A stretch of DNA of 28,992 nt, from the NCBI GenBank assembly GCA_039817415.1, contig JBCBVV010000068.1:1-28992 (forward strand), in the 5' to 3' direction. The stretch is from JALEFZ01 sp039817415 (lineage in GTDB: Bacteria; Bacteroidota; Bacteroidia; J057). The position numbers were made by a program, and so were the translations under genes. The first letter of the stretch is position 1; each line of letters starts with the position of its first letter. Of this stretch, positions 1-8,511 are shown piece by piece. Below the pieces are notes generated by a model that ran no database searches, had not been told where the DNA came from, and was given only the letters and a program-made list of their open reading frames with translations.

Positions 1-2907
1 GTAAAAACCATCCAGCAAGCCAAGCAATCACTTGGACTTCGCCCTGACCAGTTAAGGTCTATTAGTTTTGGATGGCAATTGGAAGATGGTTTCCATATTT
101 ACCACACACATGAGGTCGTGCTACGATTTAAGAAAGGCTATGACATCAACTCTATCCAATCTTTGCTTGATCAGTATGGAGCAAGCTTCTTAAGAAAAGA
201 CTTTCTTTCTATTGTATTGGATGTGGAAGATGTCAACAACTCCCTTCCTCTAGCAAATGCAATCATGGAAAGTGGAATGGCCGAATTCGCTTTGCCAGAC
301 ATTTATGCAAAGTTAACCCACACCAATGACCCTTTATTTGGGGATCAGTTCCAAATGCATAATACAGGCCAGACGATCGATGGATTTTCTGGAACAAATG
401 ATGCTGACTGTAATGCGCTTGAAGCATGGGGTATTACTACGGGCTCTTCTTCTATCACTGTTGCTGTTATTGACGATGGAGTAGAAGCACATGAAGACCT
501 TGATACGCCCTTGGCTGGTTTTAGCCCTGCTAATAATGGCAATGGTACACCTATTTCAAATGGTGCGCATGGCCAGGCTTGTGCGGGTATTATTGCTGCT
601 AATCACAACAACCTTGGTGTGATGGGAGTGGCTCCTGATGTCAATATCATCACTGGAAACATTTTTGTTGGGGGGGAAAGTACCCAAGATCTCGCCAATA
701 CAATCACTTGGGCCAAAAACCAAGGTGCTGACGTCATGTCTAACTCTTGGGGCTATGGATCTTGTACATTCTCTGCATCAAACCTGACCAATGCATTAAA
801 CGATGCAAACTCGAATGGTCGTGGTGGACTCGGATGTGTGATTGTTTTTGCGTCCGGTAATGACTACCAGAGTTGTGTATCCTACCCAGGTAATGTCGGA
901 TCCGTAATTGGTGTAGGTGCCTTCGGTAATGACGGTATCAAATCAGACTATTCGAATGCAGGTCCTTCTCTGGATATTTCTGCTCCTTCAAATGATATCA
1001 GTTCGGCTGGCTTTTTGGTGGGTGCGGGCGTAAGAACCATTGACCGCATGGGTTCATCTGGATATTCTTCTACGAACTATACAACTTCTTTTGGTGGTAC
1101 TTCTGCGGCTTGTCCAGTTGTGGCCGGTGTAGCTGCTTTGGTGCTTTCTGTAGATGGTTCACTTACCTCCGCTCAGGTGAAAAATATCCTATATACCACT
1201 GCCAAAGACTTTGGAGCTTCAGGCTTTGATAACTCTTATGGAAATGGTGCTGTTGACGCATTTGCTGCGGTACAAGCTGCTGGAGGTTCCAGCGGTGGAG
1301 GTGGGAACAGTTGTGCTTCAACTGTAAGTAGCTTCCCATACAGCGAAAGCTTTGAAAGTGGAACAGGTGCATGGACACAAGCTAGTGGAGATGACCTAGA
1401 TTGGAGCAGAAATTCTGGTGGAACACCTTCCAGCAATACAGGTCCTTCTTCTGCAGATGATGGGTCATTCTATATGTATGTTGAGGCTTCTTCTCCAAAC
1501 TATCCTTCAAAGACGACTATTTTCAATGGTCCTTGTTTTGATCTAGGTGGGGTTTCTAACCCTGAGTTTAGCTTTTCCTATCACATGCTTGGAAACGCTG
1601 TAGGAACATTGACCTTGCAAGCCAGTACCGATGGTAGCAATTGGACTTCTGTTTGGTCTGAAAGTGGTACACAAGGTAGCGCATGGAACTCTACTACGGT
1701 AAGTCTTTCTGCTTATGCTGGACAGAGTGAAGTTAGGTTAAGGTATGTAGGAACTACAGCCAATAGCTGGCAAGGTGATATGTGTATCGACAATCTATCC
1801 CTTGTAGACGCCGGTTCTGGCGGAGGTGGTGGGTGTACCGATACAGAGGTAACACTTAGCCTTGTTTTGGACAACTATCCCGGTGAGACTACTTGGTCTA
1901 TCGTCAATGGATCTGGGGCCACAGTTGCATCTGGAGGACCATACAGCACTGCCGGAGCTAGCGTAAGCGAGACGTTCTGTTTACCTGACGGATGCTATGA
2001 CTTTGTTATCAATGACTCCTATGGAGATGGTATCTGTTGTGCCTATGGCAATGGTTCCTATAGCTTAGATGCAGGAGGAACGAACTATGCTTCTGGAGGA
2101 AACTTTGGTAGTTCAGAAACCACTAACTTCTGTGTTGGTGGAGGTGGACCTGCAACATGTCCAGCTGTAGACTTTAATGCCTATACGATTAGTTCTTATT
2201 CTAATCAGGATATTACGGGTACAAATGCCATTCAAAATGGAGGAGCTACTTTAGCCTTGTCCAATAATACATGGAAGTACATTAGCTTTAACTACACTGT
2301 TACTGCAAGCACAGTGCTTGAGTTTGACTTCCGCTCTACTTCTCAAGGAGAGATTCATGGGGTAGGTTTTGACAATGACAATAGCCTAAGTTCAAATACC
2401 ATCTTCAAAGTTCACGGTACGCAAAACTGGGGCATTACCAATTACGACAACTACAGTGGAAGTAGCTGGACTACCTATTCCATTCCTGTAGGAAGCTCAT
2501 TTACGGGATCATTTGATAGACTGGTCTTTGTAAATGACAATGATGCTGGCAGTGGAAATACCTCTCAGTTCAGAAATGTGAAGGTATACGAATCAGGAAG
2601 CTGTGCAAGCGGTTCCGCTATGGTTATGACTACATCTCCTCAAATGCCTGTTTTGGGGACAGAGGCTGAAAACGTCTTGAATATTTTCCCGAATCCTGTA
2701 CAGTCTAATCTTCAGCTAGCGTTCAATAGCGGAGATGATCCACTTCAAGTAAGTGTAAGAGATATTACAGGTAGAGAGGTGATGCGCGTTAAACTGGAAG
2801 CTGGTAAAAGAGACATCCAGGTTAGCGAACTAGCCAATGGAACTTACTTCTTACAGGTAACAGGTCCAACTGGATCTGCAGTCGAGAAGTTTGTGAAGAC
2901 CAAATAA
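1..2907 (+). CDS. Secreted subtilisin-like serine protease with T9SS sorting domain (5' truncated)
   Basis: The reading frame is open from base 1, so the true start and signal peptide lie outside the window; 968 residues are visible. A TTG at 79 is only an internal codon. Residues about 25-110 look like a pro-region. The peptidase S8 core follows with the triad Asp158 (AVIDDG), His190 (GAHGQ) and Ser368 (GGTSAA), numbered from base 1. After a Gly/Ser linker come a MAM/jelly-roll-like module (about 436-600, starting SESFESG), a Cys-rich module with DSYGDGICC, and a third beta-rich module (about 720-870). The C-terminus carries the type A T9SS sorting domain (IFPNPV, then TGREV and NGTYFLQV). 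From the family, it would be exported by Sec, moved across the outer membrane by T9SS, and released or surface-bound as an extracellular protease. The modules probably bind substrate or surface; that is inference. Confidence 0.93.
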   Translation, partial: VKTIQQAKQSLGLRPDQLRSISFGWQLEDGFHIYHTHEVVLRFKKGYDINSIQSLLDQYGASFLRKDFLSIVLDVEDVNNSLPLANAIMESGMAEFALPDIYAKLTHTNDPLFGDQFQMHNTGQTIDGFSGTNDADCNALEAWGITTGSSSITVAVIDDGVEAHEDLDTPLAGFSPANNGNGTPISNGAHGQACAGIIAANHNNLGVMGVAPDVNIITGNIFVGGESTQDLANTITWAKNQGADVMSNSWGYGSCTFSASNLTNALNDANSNGRGGLGCVIVFASGNDYQSCVSYPGNVGSVIGVGAFGNDGIKSDYSNAGPSLDISAPSNDISSAGFLVGAGVRTIDRMGSSGYSSTNYTTSFGGTSAACPVVAGVAALVLSVDGSLTSAQVKNILYTTAKDFGASGFDNSYGNGAVDAFAAVQAAGGSSGGGGNSCASTVSSFPYSESFESGTGAWTQASGDDLDWSRNSGGTPSSNTGPSSADDGSFYMYVEASSPNYPSKTTIFNGPCFDLGGVSNPEFSFSYHMLGNAVGTLTLQASTDGSNWTSVWSESGTQGSAWNSTTVSLSAYAGQSEVRLRYVGTTANSWQGDMCIDNLSLVDAGSGGGGGCTDTEVTLSLVLDNYPGETTWSIVNGSGATVASGGPYSTAGASVSETFCLPDGCYDFVINDSYGDGICCAYGNGSYSLDAGGTNYASGGNFGSSETTNFCVGGGGPATCPAVDFNAYTISSYSNQDITGTNAIQNGGATLALSNNTWKYISFNYTVTASTVLEFDFRSTSQGEIHGVGFDNDNSLSSNTIFKVHGTQNWGITNYDNYSGSSWTTYSIPVGSSFTGSFDRLVFVNDNDAGSGNTSQFRNVKVYESGSCASGSAMVMTTSPQMPVLGTEAENVLNIFPNPVQSNLQLAFNSGDDPLQVSVRDITGREVMRVKLEAGKRDIQVSELANGTYFLQVTGPTGSAVEKFVKTK

Positions 2908-2944
2908 AAATGAATTAGTATCCTCTAGTACATTTATTTTACTG

Positions 2945-2983
2945 GAAGGGCCATCCTATTCAAGGATGGCCCTTCTATTTTTT
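2945..2983 (+). terminator. Rho-independent terminator between convergent genes
   Basis: A perfect 12-bp stem (GAAGGGCCATCC at 2945-2956 with GGATGGCCCTTC at 2964-2975) closes a 7-base loop and is followed by a run of T at 2978-2983. It ends the protease transcript. The same stem may serve the convergent minus-strand gene, but the T-run on that side is poorer. Confidence 0.9.
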
Positions 2984-2996
2984 AGGCAGAAATAGG

Positions 2997-3962
2997 TTAC
3001 TGGTTCTCTTGGTTATCTTCAGTCAATTTAGAAAGAATACCGCTTGCGACCTTAAATCCTGACTGGCCAATCAGGTGATTGTCGCAGTAAAGTCGGACTT
3101 CATAAAGGCCTTTTTCCAGCCCCTCTTCGCCAAAATTGAACTCCATTTCCACTTTCTGCTTATCTTCTTTAAGATATAAACTGGTTTTGTCGGTATATGA
3201 TAATTCTCTGTTCCTGAATATGAAATTTCTTGGTGTTTCAGGATCTACAGCCAAGGTTTCTCCTGAAGGTTTGGCTAAACTCACATAAATCCCTTTGTAT
3301 CCCTTTTTGAATTTTCCGTGTTGATGAATGTCAAAGGTCATGCGAACCTTATCTGAATTCTTTTTTCGAATGGTAATATCTGCTTTATCAGTATTCTCCC
3401 TTTCACTGAATAGAATGTTTCTCGCTTCAAGCCATGTCTTGGGTAAGCTTACATACTGGATTTTTTTATTTCTCAGTGCATGGGTTAGAGAATCGTTGCA
3501 AGAGATGGCTTGATTCTCTAAGCTATCTGATTTCTGAAGAAGGTTATATTGGTTTTGTGTTAATTGGTTGATTTCTTTTTGGAAAGTCTGGATGACCTTT
3601 CTTTGAGAAGCCCTTAGACTATTCCTGAGCATATTTAGGCTAGCTTGACTAGCTGCTTTTGCATTTTCTAGGCTATCAATCACCCTGTCCATCCTTAAAA
3701 TTTTAGAAGACATGGCATTCATTTCAGCCTGCTTTTCCATCAACATGGCCTTCATATTGAGGTTTTCCTCTCTTTTCTCTTGAAGATCTTCCTCTGTCAT
3801 ACTGAGCGTTTCCTCCAATTGTGTCATTTCTTTCATCAAGGATTCTGTGGTTATCCTTACAGAGCTACTTTCTTTTTTTGATGAAAAATATATGATAGCA
3901 AATAGGGAAAGGACCAATCCAATAATGGCCAGCCACATCCAGTTGGTGAATTTTGTTGTCAT
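2997..3962 (-). CDS. Membrane-anchored coiled-coil protein with C-terminal beta domain, unknown function
   Basis: I do not recognise a named family. From the ATG at 3962 the protein is 321 residues: a short N-terminus, one hydrophobic segment (about residues 9-27, MWLAIIGLVLSLF), a long charged helical region with coiled-coil character (about 35-150, rich in E, K, M, L and Q), and a C-terminal half predicted to be beta-rich (about 185-305). The frame extends to a GTG at 4025, adding 21 residues; I prefer the ATG because it places the membrane segment next to the N-terminus. It is convergent with the protease and divergent from the GH3 gene, so it is probably monocistronic. A single-span envelope protein with a structural or scaffold role is an inference only. 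Many Bacteroidota proteins share this layout without known function. Confidence 0.75.
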   Translation of the reverse strand: MTTKFTNWMWLAIIGLVLSLFAIIYFSSKKESSSVRITTESLMKEMTQLEETLSMTEEDLQEKREENLNMKAMLMEKQAEMNAMSSKILRMDRVIDSLENAKAASQASLNMLRNSLRASQRKVIQTFQKEINQLTQNQYNLLQKSDSLENQAISCNDSLTHALRNKKIQYVSLPKTWLEARNILFSERENTDKADITIRKKNSDKVRMTFDIHQHGKFKKGYKGIYVSLAKPSGETLAVDPETPRNFIFRNRELSYTDKTSLYLKEDKQKVEMEFNFGEEGLEKGLYEVRLYCDNHLIGQSGFKVASGILSKLTEDNQENQ

Positions 3963-4137
3963 AAAGGTGGAATATAGGGGTACAATTCTTTGACGAATAA
4001 CAATGAGTAAGTCACTGAACTTCACAAGACTGATTCATTGAACCTAATGTCAAAGAAAGGAGGGGCACTCTGGCGATACATTCCAGCTTAAGAAAATTGT
4101 TTCTTCTTTTTTTCCTCCTACTTAACTTATTTGCAGC

Positions 4138-5637
4138 ATGAGTTTGAAAACCTTTGTCGCAAAAATTTGGGCAGCCAGAAGAGCCCGTTCGATGGAGAAA
4201 GAAATGGATCAAGCCATTGAATGGCAGGAAAAGACCTTTCGTTACCTCATCGAAGAAGGAAGGAAAACTGCTTTTGGGAAAGAACACGATTTTGATTCCA
4301 TCAAAAGCATAAAGGACTTTCAAGCTCGTGTGCCCGTTCATAATTATGAGCAAAGTAAGGCATGGTTTGATCGAATTTACAAAGGAGAAGCTGATGTGAG
4401 TTGGCCGGGGAAACCACTTTACTTGGCAAAGACATCAGGAACGACTTCAGGTGCCAAGTACATTCCCATTACCCAAGAATCCATTCGCCGACAGATTCAG
4501 GGAGCAAGAGATACCCTTCTGCTCTATATAGCTGAAACAGGAAAAGCCGATTTTTTAGATGGAAAAATGATGTTCCTGTCAGGTAGCCCTGAGATTGAAG
4601 AAAATCCATATGGCCTCAAAACGGGAAGACTATCAGGCATCGTCAACCATTTTGTTCCTTCTTACTTGACATCTAATCGCGTTCCTTCCTACCAAGCCAA
4701 TATCATTGAGGAATGGGAAGAAAAAGTATCTACGATTGTTACAGAAATTAAGGACCAGGATTTGAGGCTGATTTCTGGGATACCACCATGGGTTCAGATG
4801 CTATTTGAGGAACTAGAGGCTCAGACGGGTAAACAACCCCTTGAGGTATGGCCCAACCTAGCGCTTTTTGTCCAAGGAGGAGTGAATTTTGAGCCTTATG
4901 CTCCCATATTTGACCAATATTTTGGTGGAAAGGTCGATTTGGTAGAATTATTTCCTGCCTCTGAAGGATTTTTTGCCTATCAGAACTCCCAAAAAGATAA
5001 TGGTCTTCTCTTGTTACCGAACAATGGAATCTTTTTCGAATTTATTCCTATGGATAAATATGGTCAAGAAGATGCACCTAGGTTGACGATAGGAGAGGTG
5101 GAATTGGATACACAGTATGCGCTAATCGTAAGTAGCAACGCAGGGCTTTGGGCCTACGATATTGGAGATACGGTTAAATTTACCTCATTGAATCCCTGGA
5201 AATTACGCGTTACAGGAAGGGTAAAGCACTTTATTTCTGCTTTTGGAGAACATGTTATCGCAGAAGAAGTGAATGCTGCAGCTTTATCCGCTTGTGAAGT
5301 TGGCAAGGCAAAAATACAGGAATTTACAGTAGCACCCTTGATCGTTGAAGAGAAAGGAGCCTCTGCACATGAGTGGTTCATAGAGTTTGAAAAAGAACCA
5401 GAAGACATGGAAGAGTTTGAAGAGGAGTTGGACAATTATCTTCGCATGAGGAATGCCTACTACAACGACTTGAGAGAAGGTAATATCCTTAAACGCGCCA
5501 TTGTAAATAAAGTGAAACTCAACTCCACAAGAGCTTATATGAAATCGGAAGGGAAATTGGGAGGACAGAATAAACTCCCACGCTTAAGCAATGACCGAAA
5601 GATCGCCGATTTTCTACGAGAGTTCGTCAAAGGCTAA
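4138..5637 (+). CDS. GH3 family acyl-adenylate-forming enzyme
   Basis: The 499-residue product resembles GH3 'auxin-responsive promoter' family proteins, which belong to the ANL (acyl/aryl-CoA ligase, luciferase) superfamily. The nucleotide-binding loop TSGTTSG lies at about 99-105, and VTGRVKHF further on matches the hinge region with the conserved Asp/Arg/Lys surroundings. Plant GH3 enzymes join amino acids to jasmonate or auxin through an acyl-adenylate. Bacterial homologues are widespread in Bacteroidota, but their substrate is not established, so the reaction here is inferred only as ATP-dependent activation of a carboxylate. It is full length for the family, soluble, and has no signal peptide. 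The ATG at 4138 follows TTATTTG by 4 bases, a partial -7-like element. The gene stands alone between a divergent and a convergent neighbour. Confidence 0.88.
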   Translation: MSLKTFVAKIWAARRARSMEKEMDQAIEWQEKTFRYLIEEGRKTAFGKEHDFDSIKSIKDFQARVPVHNYEQSKAWFDRIYKGEADVSWPGKPLYLAKTSGTTSGAKYIPITQESIRRQIQGARDTLLLYIAETGKADFLDGKMMFLSGSPEIEENPYGLKTGRLSGIVNHFVPSYLTSNRVPSYQANIIEEWEEKVSTIVTEIKDQDLRLISGIPPWVQMLFEELEAQTGKQPLEVWPNLALFVQGGVNFEPYAPIFDQYFGGKVDLVELFPASEGFFAYQNSQKDNGLLLLPNNGIFFEFIPMDKYGQEDAPRLTIGEVELDTQYALIVSSNAGLWAYDIGDTVKFTSLNPWKLRVTGRVKHFISAFGEHVIAEEVNAAALSACEVGKAKIQEFTVAPLIVEEKGASAHEWFIEFEKEPEDMEEFEEELDNYLRMRNAYYNDLREGNILKRAIVNKVKLNSTRAYMKSEGKLGGQNKLPRLSNDRKIADFLREFVKG

Positions 5638-5653
5638 GTTTTCCATACAAATG

Positions 5654-5688
5654 AAATATGGGAGCATTATTCATGCTCCCATATTTTT
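5654..5688 (+). terminator. Bidirectional terminator between GH3 and phosphohexomutase genes
   Basis: A 14-bp perfect stem (AAATATGGGAGCAT at 5654-5667 with its complement at 5673-5686) with a 5-base loop runs into T residues. It sits 17 bases after the GH3 stop and just past the end of the convergent mutase gene, so it can serve both. Confidence 0.85.
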
Positions 5689-5705
5689 ATGATATCTCCT
5701 TATAA

Positions 5706-7442
5706 CTAGGAAACGAGGTCGCTCATAACCCCTTCCATTTTCTTACCAAGTGCTTCATACACATCGTCAAACTTCTCTTTGCTCTCCAAAGGAGCTTGAA
5801 CGCTTACATAAAACTTGATTTTAGGTTCAGTTCCAGATGGGCGGGCAGAAACCTTTGTCCCATCTTCAGTAATAAACTGAAGGACGTTAGATGAAGGAAA
5901 GTCTAGCTTTGCCTCTTCACCGGTTAATAGATTTTTCTCCACCAAGGACTTGTAATCAAGGGCCTTCACAACTTTGCTGCCTTGAAGAACGGCAGGAGGG
6001 TTAGAGCGAAGATTAGCCATCATAGCTTGAATCTCTTCTGCACCTGCTTTTCCGGTTTTTTTGATGGATTTCAAGGACTCACGGAACATTCCGAATTGTA
6101 CATAGATTTCCATCATTACGTCAAAGAGGCTCTTCCCTTGATCCTTAGCCCAAGCAACCACCTCAGCTAGCATGGCACAAGAAATGATAGCATCCTTATC
6201 TCTTACGAAATCATTGACCAGATATCCGTAGCTTTCTTCTCCTCCTCCGATGAATTCCATTTTACCCTCTTGAGCCTTGAGAACTTCGGCGATGTATTTG
6301 AATCCAGTAAGGGTATTGAAGGTAGTTACATCAAAACTGGCAGCCATTTTATCCAAAAGATCAGTTGTTACAATGGTCTTGGCAATGTATTGGTTGCCAT
6401 TAAGTTTCCCCTTTTCTTTCCAAGCTTTCAGCAGATAGTAGATCATACAAGTAGCAGCTTGGTTTCCATTCATAAGCTGCCACTCCCCATGATGATTCTT
6501 TACCCCAATACCTACTCTGTCAGAGTCGGGATCGGTTCCCATCACCAGGTCAGCGTCTAGGTCCTTAGCCAATTGAAGGGCCATGCTCATGGCCTCAGAT
6601 TCCTCTGGATTAGGGTAGACAACAGTTGAGAAGTTCCCATCTGGAGTGGCCTGAGCTTCTACTACATGAACATTGTTGAATCCAATTTTCTTCAAAATGG
6701 GTGGGACCATAGTAATCCCCGTACCATGGATAGGAGAGAAGACAATCTTCAAATCTTTCTGTCTCTCAATGGCTTCAGGAGTTACGACATTGGTGGTGAT
6801 GGCTTCTAGGTAGGGCTCATCTATAAGGGTAGAAATTCTTTCAATTTTGCTTTCGTCAGCATCGAATTTTACCTCTTCAACACCGGAGATTTTTTGAACT
6901 TCTGCTACGATGTTTTTATCGTGTGGAGGAGTAACCTGGCCCCCATCATCCCAGTAGGCTTTGTACCCATTATACTCTTTAGGGTTGTGTGAAGCCGTTA
7001 AAACAACACCACCTTTACATCCTAATCTGCGAATGGTAAAGGAAAGTTCTGGGGTAGGTCTTAGCTCTTCGAATAGATATACTTTGATCCCATTAGCAGA
7101 GAATACCGCTGCGGTAATTTCTCCGAAGAATTGGGAATTATTTCGGCTATCGTATGCAATGGCAACAGAAATTTCCTGCCCAGAATAGGTCTGATTCAGG
7201 TAATTGGCAAAGCCTTGTGTGGCCATACCAATGGTGTATTTATTCACTCTATTGGAACCCACACCCATGATACCACGAAGGCCTCCGGTTCCAAATTCAA
7301 GATCTTTATAAAATGAGTCTACTAGCTCCTCAGGATTTTCGCTATCCATCATTCGACGGATGTCTGCTTTGGAGTCTTCATCAATGTTGCTTTCGAGCCA
7401 AAGGGAAGCTTTTGCCTTAACGGCAGGATCTAACGCCACCAT
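5706..7442 (-). CDS. Phospho-sugar mutase (alpha-D-phosphohexomutase superfamily)
   Basis: This enzyme moves a phosphate between C1 and C6 (or C5) of a sugar phosphate, such as glucose-1-P and glucose-6-P, feeding glycogen and cell-wall sugar nucleotides. All four family signatures are present, numbered from the ATG at 7442: phosphoserine loop TASHNP (Ser151), metal-binding DPDSDR (304-309), sugar-binding GEESYG (401-406) and phosphate-binding RPSGTEPK (534-541). The frame runs 40 codons further upstream to 7562, but that stretch is basic and unlike the family, whereas MVALDPAVKAKA is a usual beginning and gives 578 residues, the normal length for the PgcA/PGM2-like branch. Motifs do not separate glucomutase, mannomutase and phosphopentomutase activity. 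It is cytoplasmic and apparently monocistronic. Confidence 0.93.
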   Translation of the reverse strand: MVALDPAVKAKASLWLESNIDEDSKADIRRMMDSENPEELVDSFYKDLEFGTGGLRGIMGVGSNRVNKYTIGMATQGFANYLNQTYSGQEISVAIAYDSRNNSQFFGEITAAVFSANGIKVYLFEELRPTPELSFTIRRLGCKGGVVLTASHNPKEYNGYKAYWDDGGQVTPPHDKNIVAEVQKISGVEEVKFDADESKIERISTLIDEPYLEAITTNVVTPEAIERQKDLKIVFSPIHGTGITMVPPILKKIGFNNVHVVEAQATPDGNFSTVVYPNPEESEAMSMALQLAKDLDADLVMGTDPDSDRVGIGVKNHHGEWQLMNGNQAATCMIYYLLKAWKEKGKLNGNQYIAKTIVTTDLLDKMAASFDVTTFNTLTGFKYIAEVLKAQEGKMEFIGGGEESYGYLVNDFVRDKDAIISCAMLAEVVAWAKDQGKSLFDVMMEIYVQFGMFRESLKSIKKTGKAGAEEIQAMMANLRSNPPAVLQGSKVVKALDYKSLVEKNLLTGEEAKLDFPSSNVLQFITEDGTKVSARPSGTEPKIKFYVSVQAPLESKEKFDDVYEALGKKMEGVMSDLVS

Positions 7443-7745
7443 GTAGGGATGAGATTTTTGGTTTGTCTTAATTAAATTGGATTGAAAAGATCGCTTGAAT
7501 ACCAGTAAACTACGGATATTTGTTTGCCTTTTAAAAGGATTTTTTTGCCCTTTTTCAATCATTTACGAAACAACAACTATGCCTTAACCTTTGGATGATA
7601 CAAATTGAATGGAAAGCCCGATCTTGATTATCTATAGCTAAGTTGTTGGATATTTTTTGTGGAGGTAGTAATTTGTTCTGACACATTGCCCATTATTGCT
7701 TCCTATTTACCTGTATATTTTTCCAAATGATTTAGGTTCCTCTTT
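7443..7745. other. Divergent intergenic region, mutase / two-component operon
   Basis: About 300 bases separate the divergent phosphohexomutase and response regulator starts. On the plus strand TATATTTT at 7714-7721 is one base from the TAnnTTTG box, with a TTG 15 bases upstream at 7696-7698; it is a possible but weak promoter for the regulator. No convincing small gene or RNA was seen. The part at 7443-7562 is open on the minus strand as a possible N-terminal extension of the mutase, judged unlikely. Confidence 0.5.
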
Positions 7746-8492
7746 ATGAATCTGAAGGCTGTCATTATTGAAGACGAAGAAAAAAGTCGAATTGGACTTC
7801 AAAACCTTGTTGAAGACTACTGTCATGACATTCAAGTCATGGCAACGGCTGAAGATGTCCCCAAAGGGGTCAAAGCTATTGTCAAGCACAAACCGGATGT
7901 GATATTTCTTGACATTGAAATGCCCCAGCATAATGGTTTTGAATTATTTGAGTTCTTCACAGAGCCAGATTTTGAGGTCATTTTCACAACTGCCTATGAT
8001 CAGTTTGCGGTAAAAGCCTTTAAGATGTCAGCCGTGGATTACCTGCTTAAGCCCATTGACCTAGGGGAATTGAGGGCAGCTATTGAAAAGGCTAGAGAAA
8101 AACGTATCAACCAACATTCACTCGAACACCTAGCACTCTTAAAGGATAATATGTCTGACTCAAGATCAGACAGAGTGGCTCTTCCCACGCAGGAAGGATA
8201 TCTTTTTGTTTCCCTTCACGACATTGTGAGAATGGAAGCTGATGGAAACTATACGAAGTTTCATTTGGGCAACGAGAAGCAGATACTCGTGAGTAAAACC
8301 ATGAAAGAGTTTGAAAAGCTATTTCAAGGGAATAATTTTTTCCGAGCTCATCGGTCTCATTTAGTTAATTTGGAATGGGTATCAAAATATACCAGAGCCA
8401 AGGCACCCACCCTTACCATGAAAGACGGAACAGAAATCACCCTTTCCCCATCCAAGAGAGAGGCTTTCCTGCAATCCATGCTAGGTTTGTAA
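7746..8492 (+). CDS. LytTR family two-component response regulator
   Basis: The 248-residue product has an N-terminal receiver domain (about 1-120) and a C-terminal LytTR DNA-binding domain (about 143-246). In the receiver the acidic pocket (Glu9, Asp10), the phosphoacceptor Asp56 in FLDIEMP, Thr82 and Lys102 (LLKP) are all present, so it should be phosphorylated normally. The LytTR part shows the usual DIVRMEADGNYT start and FFRAHRSHLVNL block. It should bind DNA upstream of unknown targets when phosphorylated by the kinase encoded 19 bases downstream. The order regulator then kinase, with tight spacing, points to one transcript. Neighbouring promoters do not reveal the target genes. Confidence 0.95.
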   Translation: MNLKAVIIEDEEKSRIGLQNLVEDYCHDIQVMATAEDVPKGVKAIVKHKPDVIFLDIEMPQHNGFELFEFFTEPDFEVIFTTAYDQFAVKAFKMSAVDYLLKPIDLGELRAAIEKAREKRINQHSLEHLALLKDNMSDSRSDRVALPTQEGYLFVSLHDIVRMEADGNYTKFHLGNEKQILVSKTMKEFEKLFQGNNFFRAHRSHLVNLEWVSKYTRAKAPTLTMKDGTEITLSPSKREAFLQSMLGL

Positions 8493-8511
8493 TGCTCCTA
8501 AATCCTAAACC

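Noticed and set aside
79..81. TTG as start of the subtilase
   Set aside because: The same frame is open back to base 1, so the gene is simply truncated at the window edge.
3963..4025. GTG start 21 codons upstream for the minus-strand coiled-coil protein
   Set aside because: The ATG at 3962 puts the membrane helix near the N-terminus, a more usual arrangement; not fully excluded.
7443..7562. 40-residue N-terminal extension of the phosphohexomutase
   Set aside because: Basic, unlike the family start; the ATG at 7442 gives the normal length.
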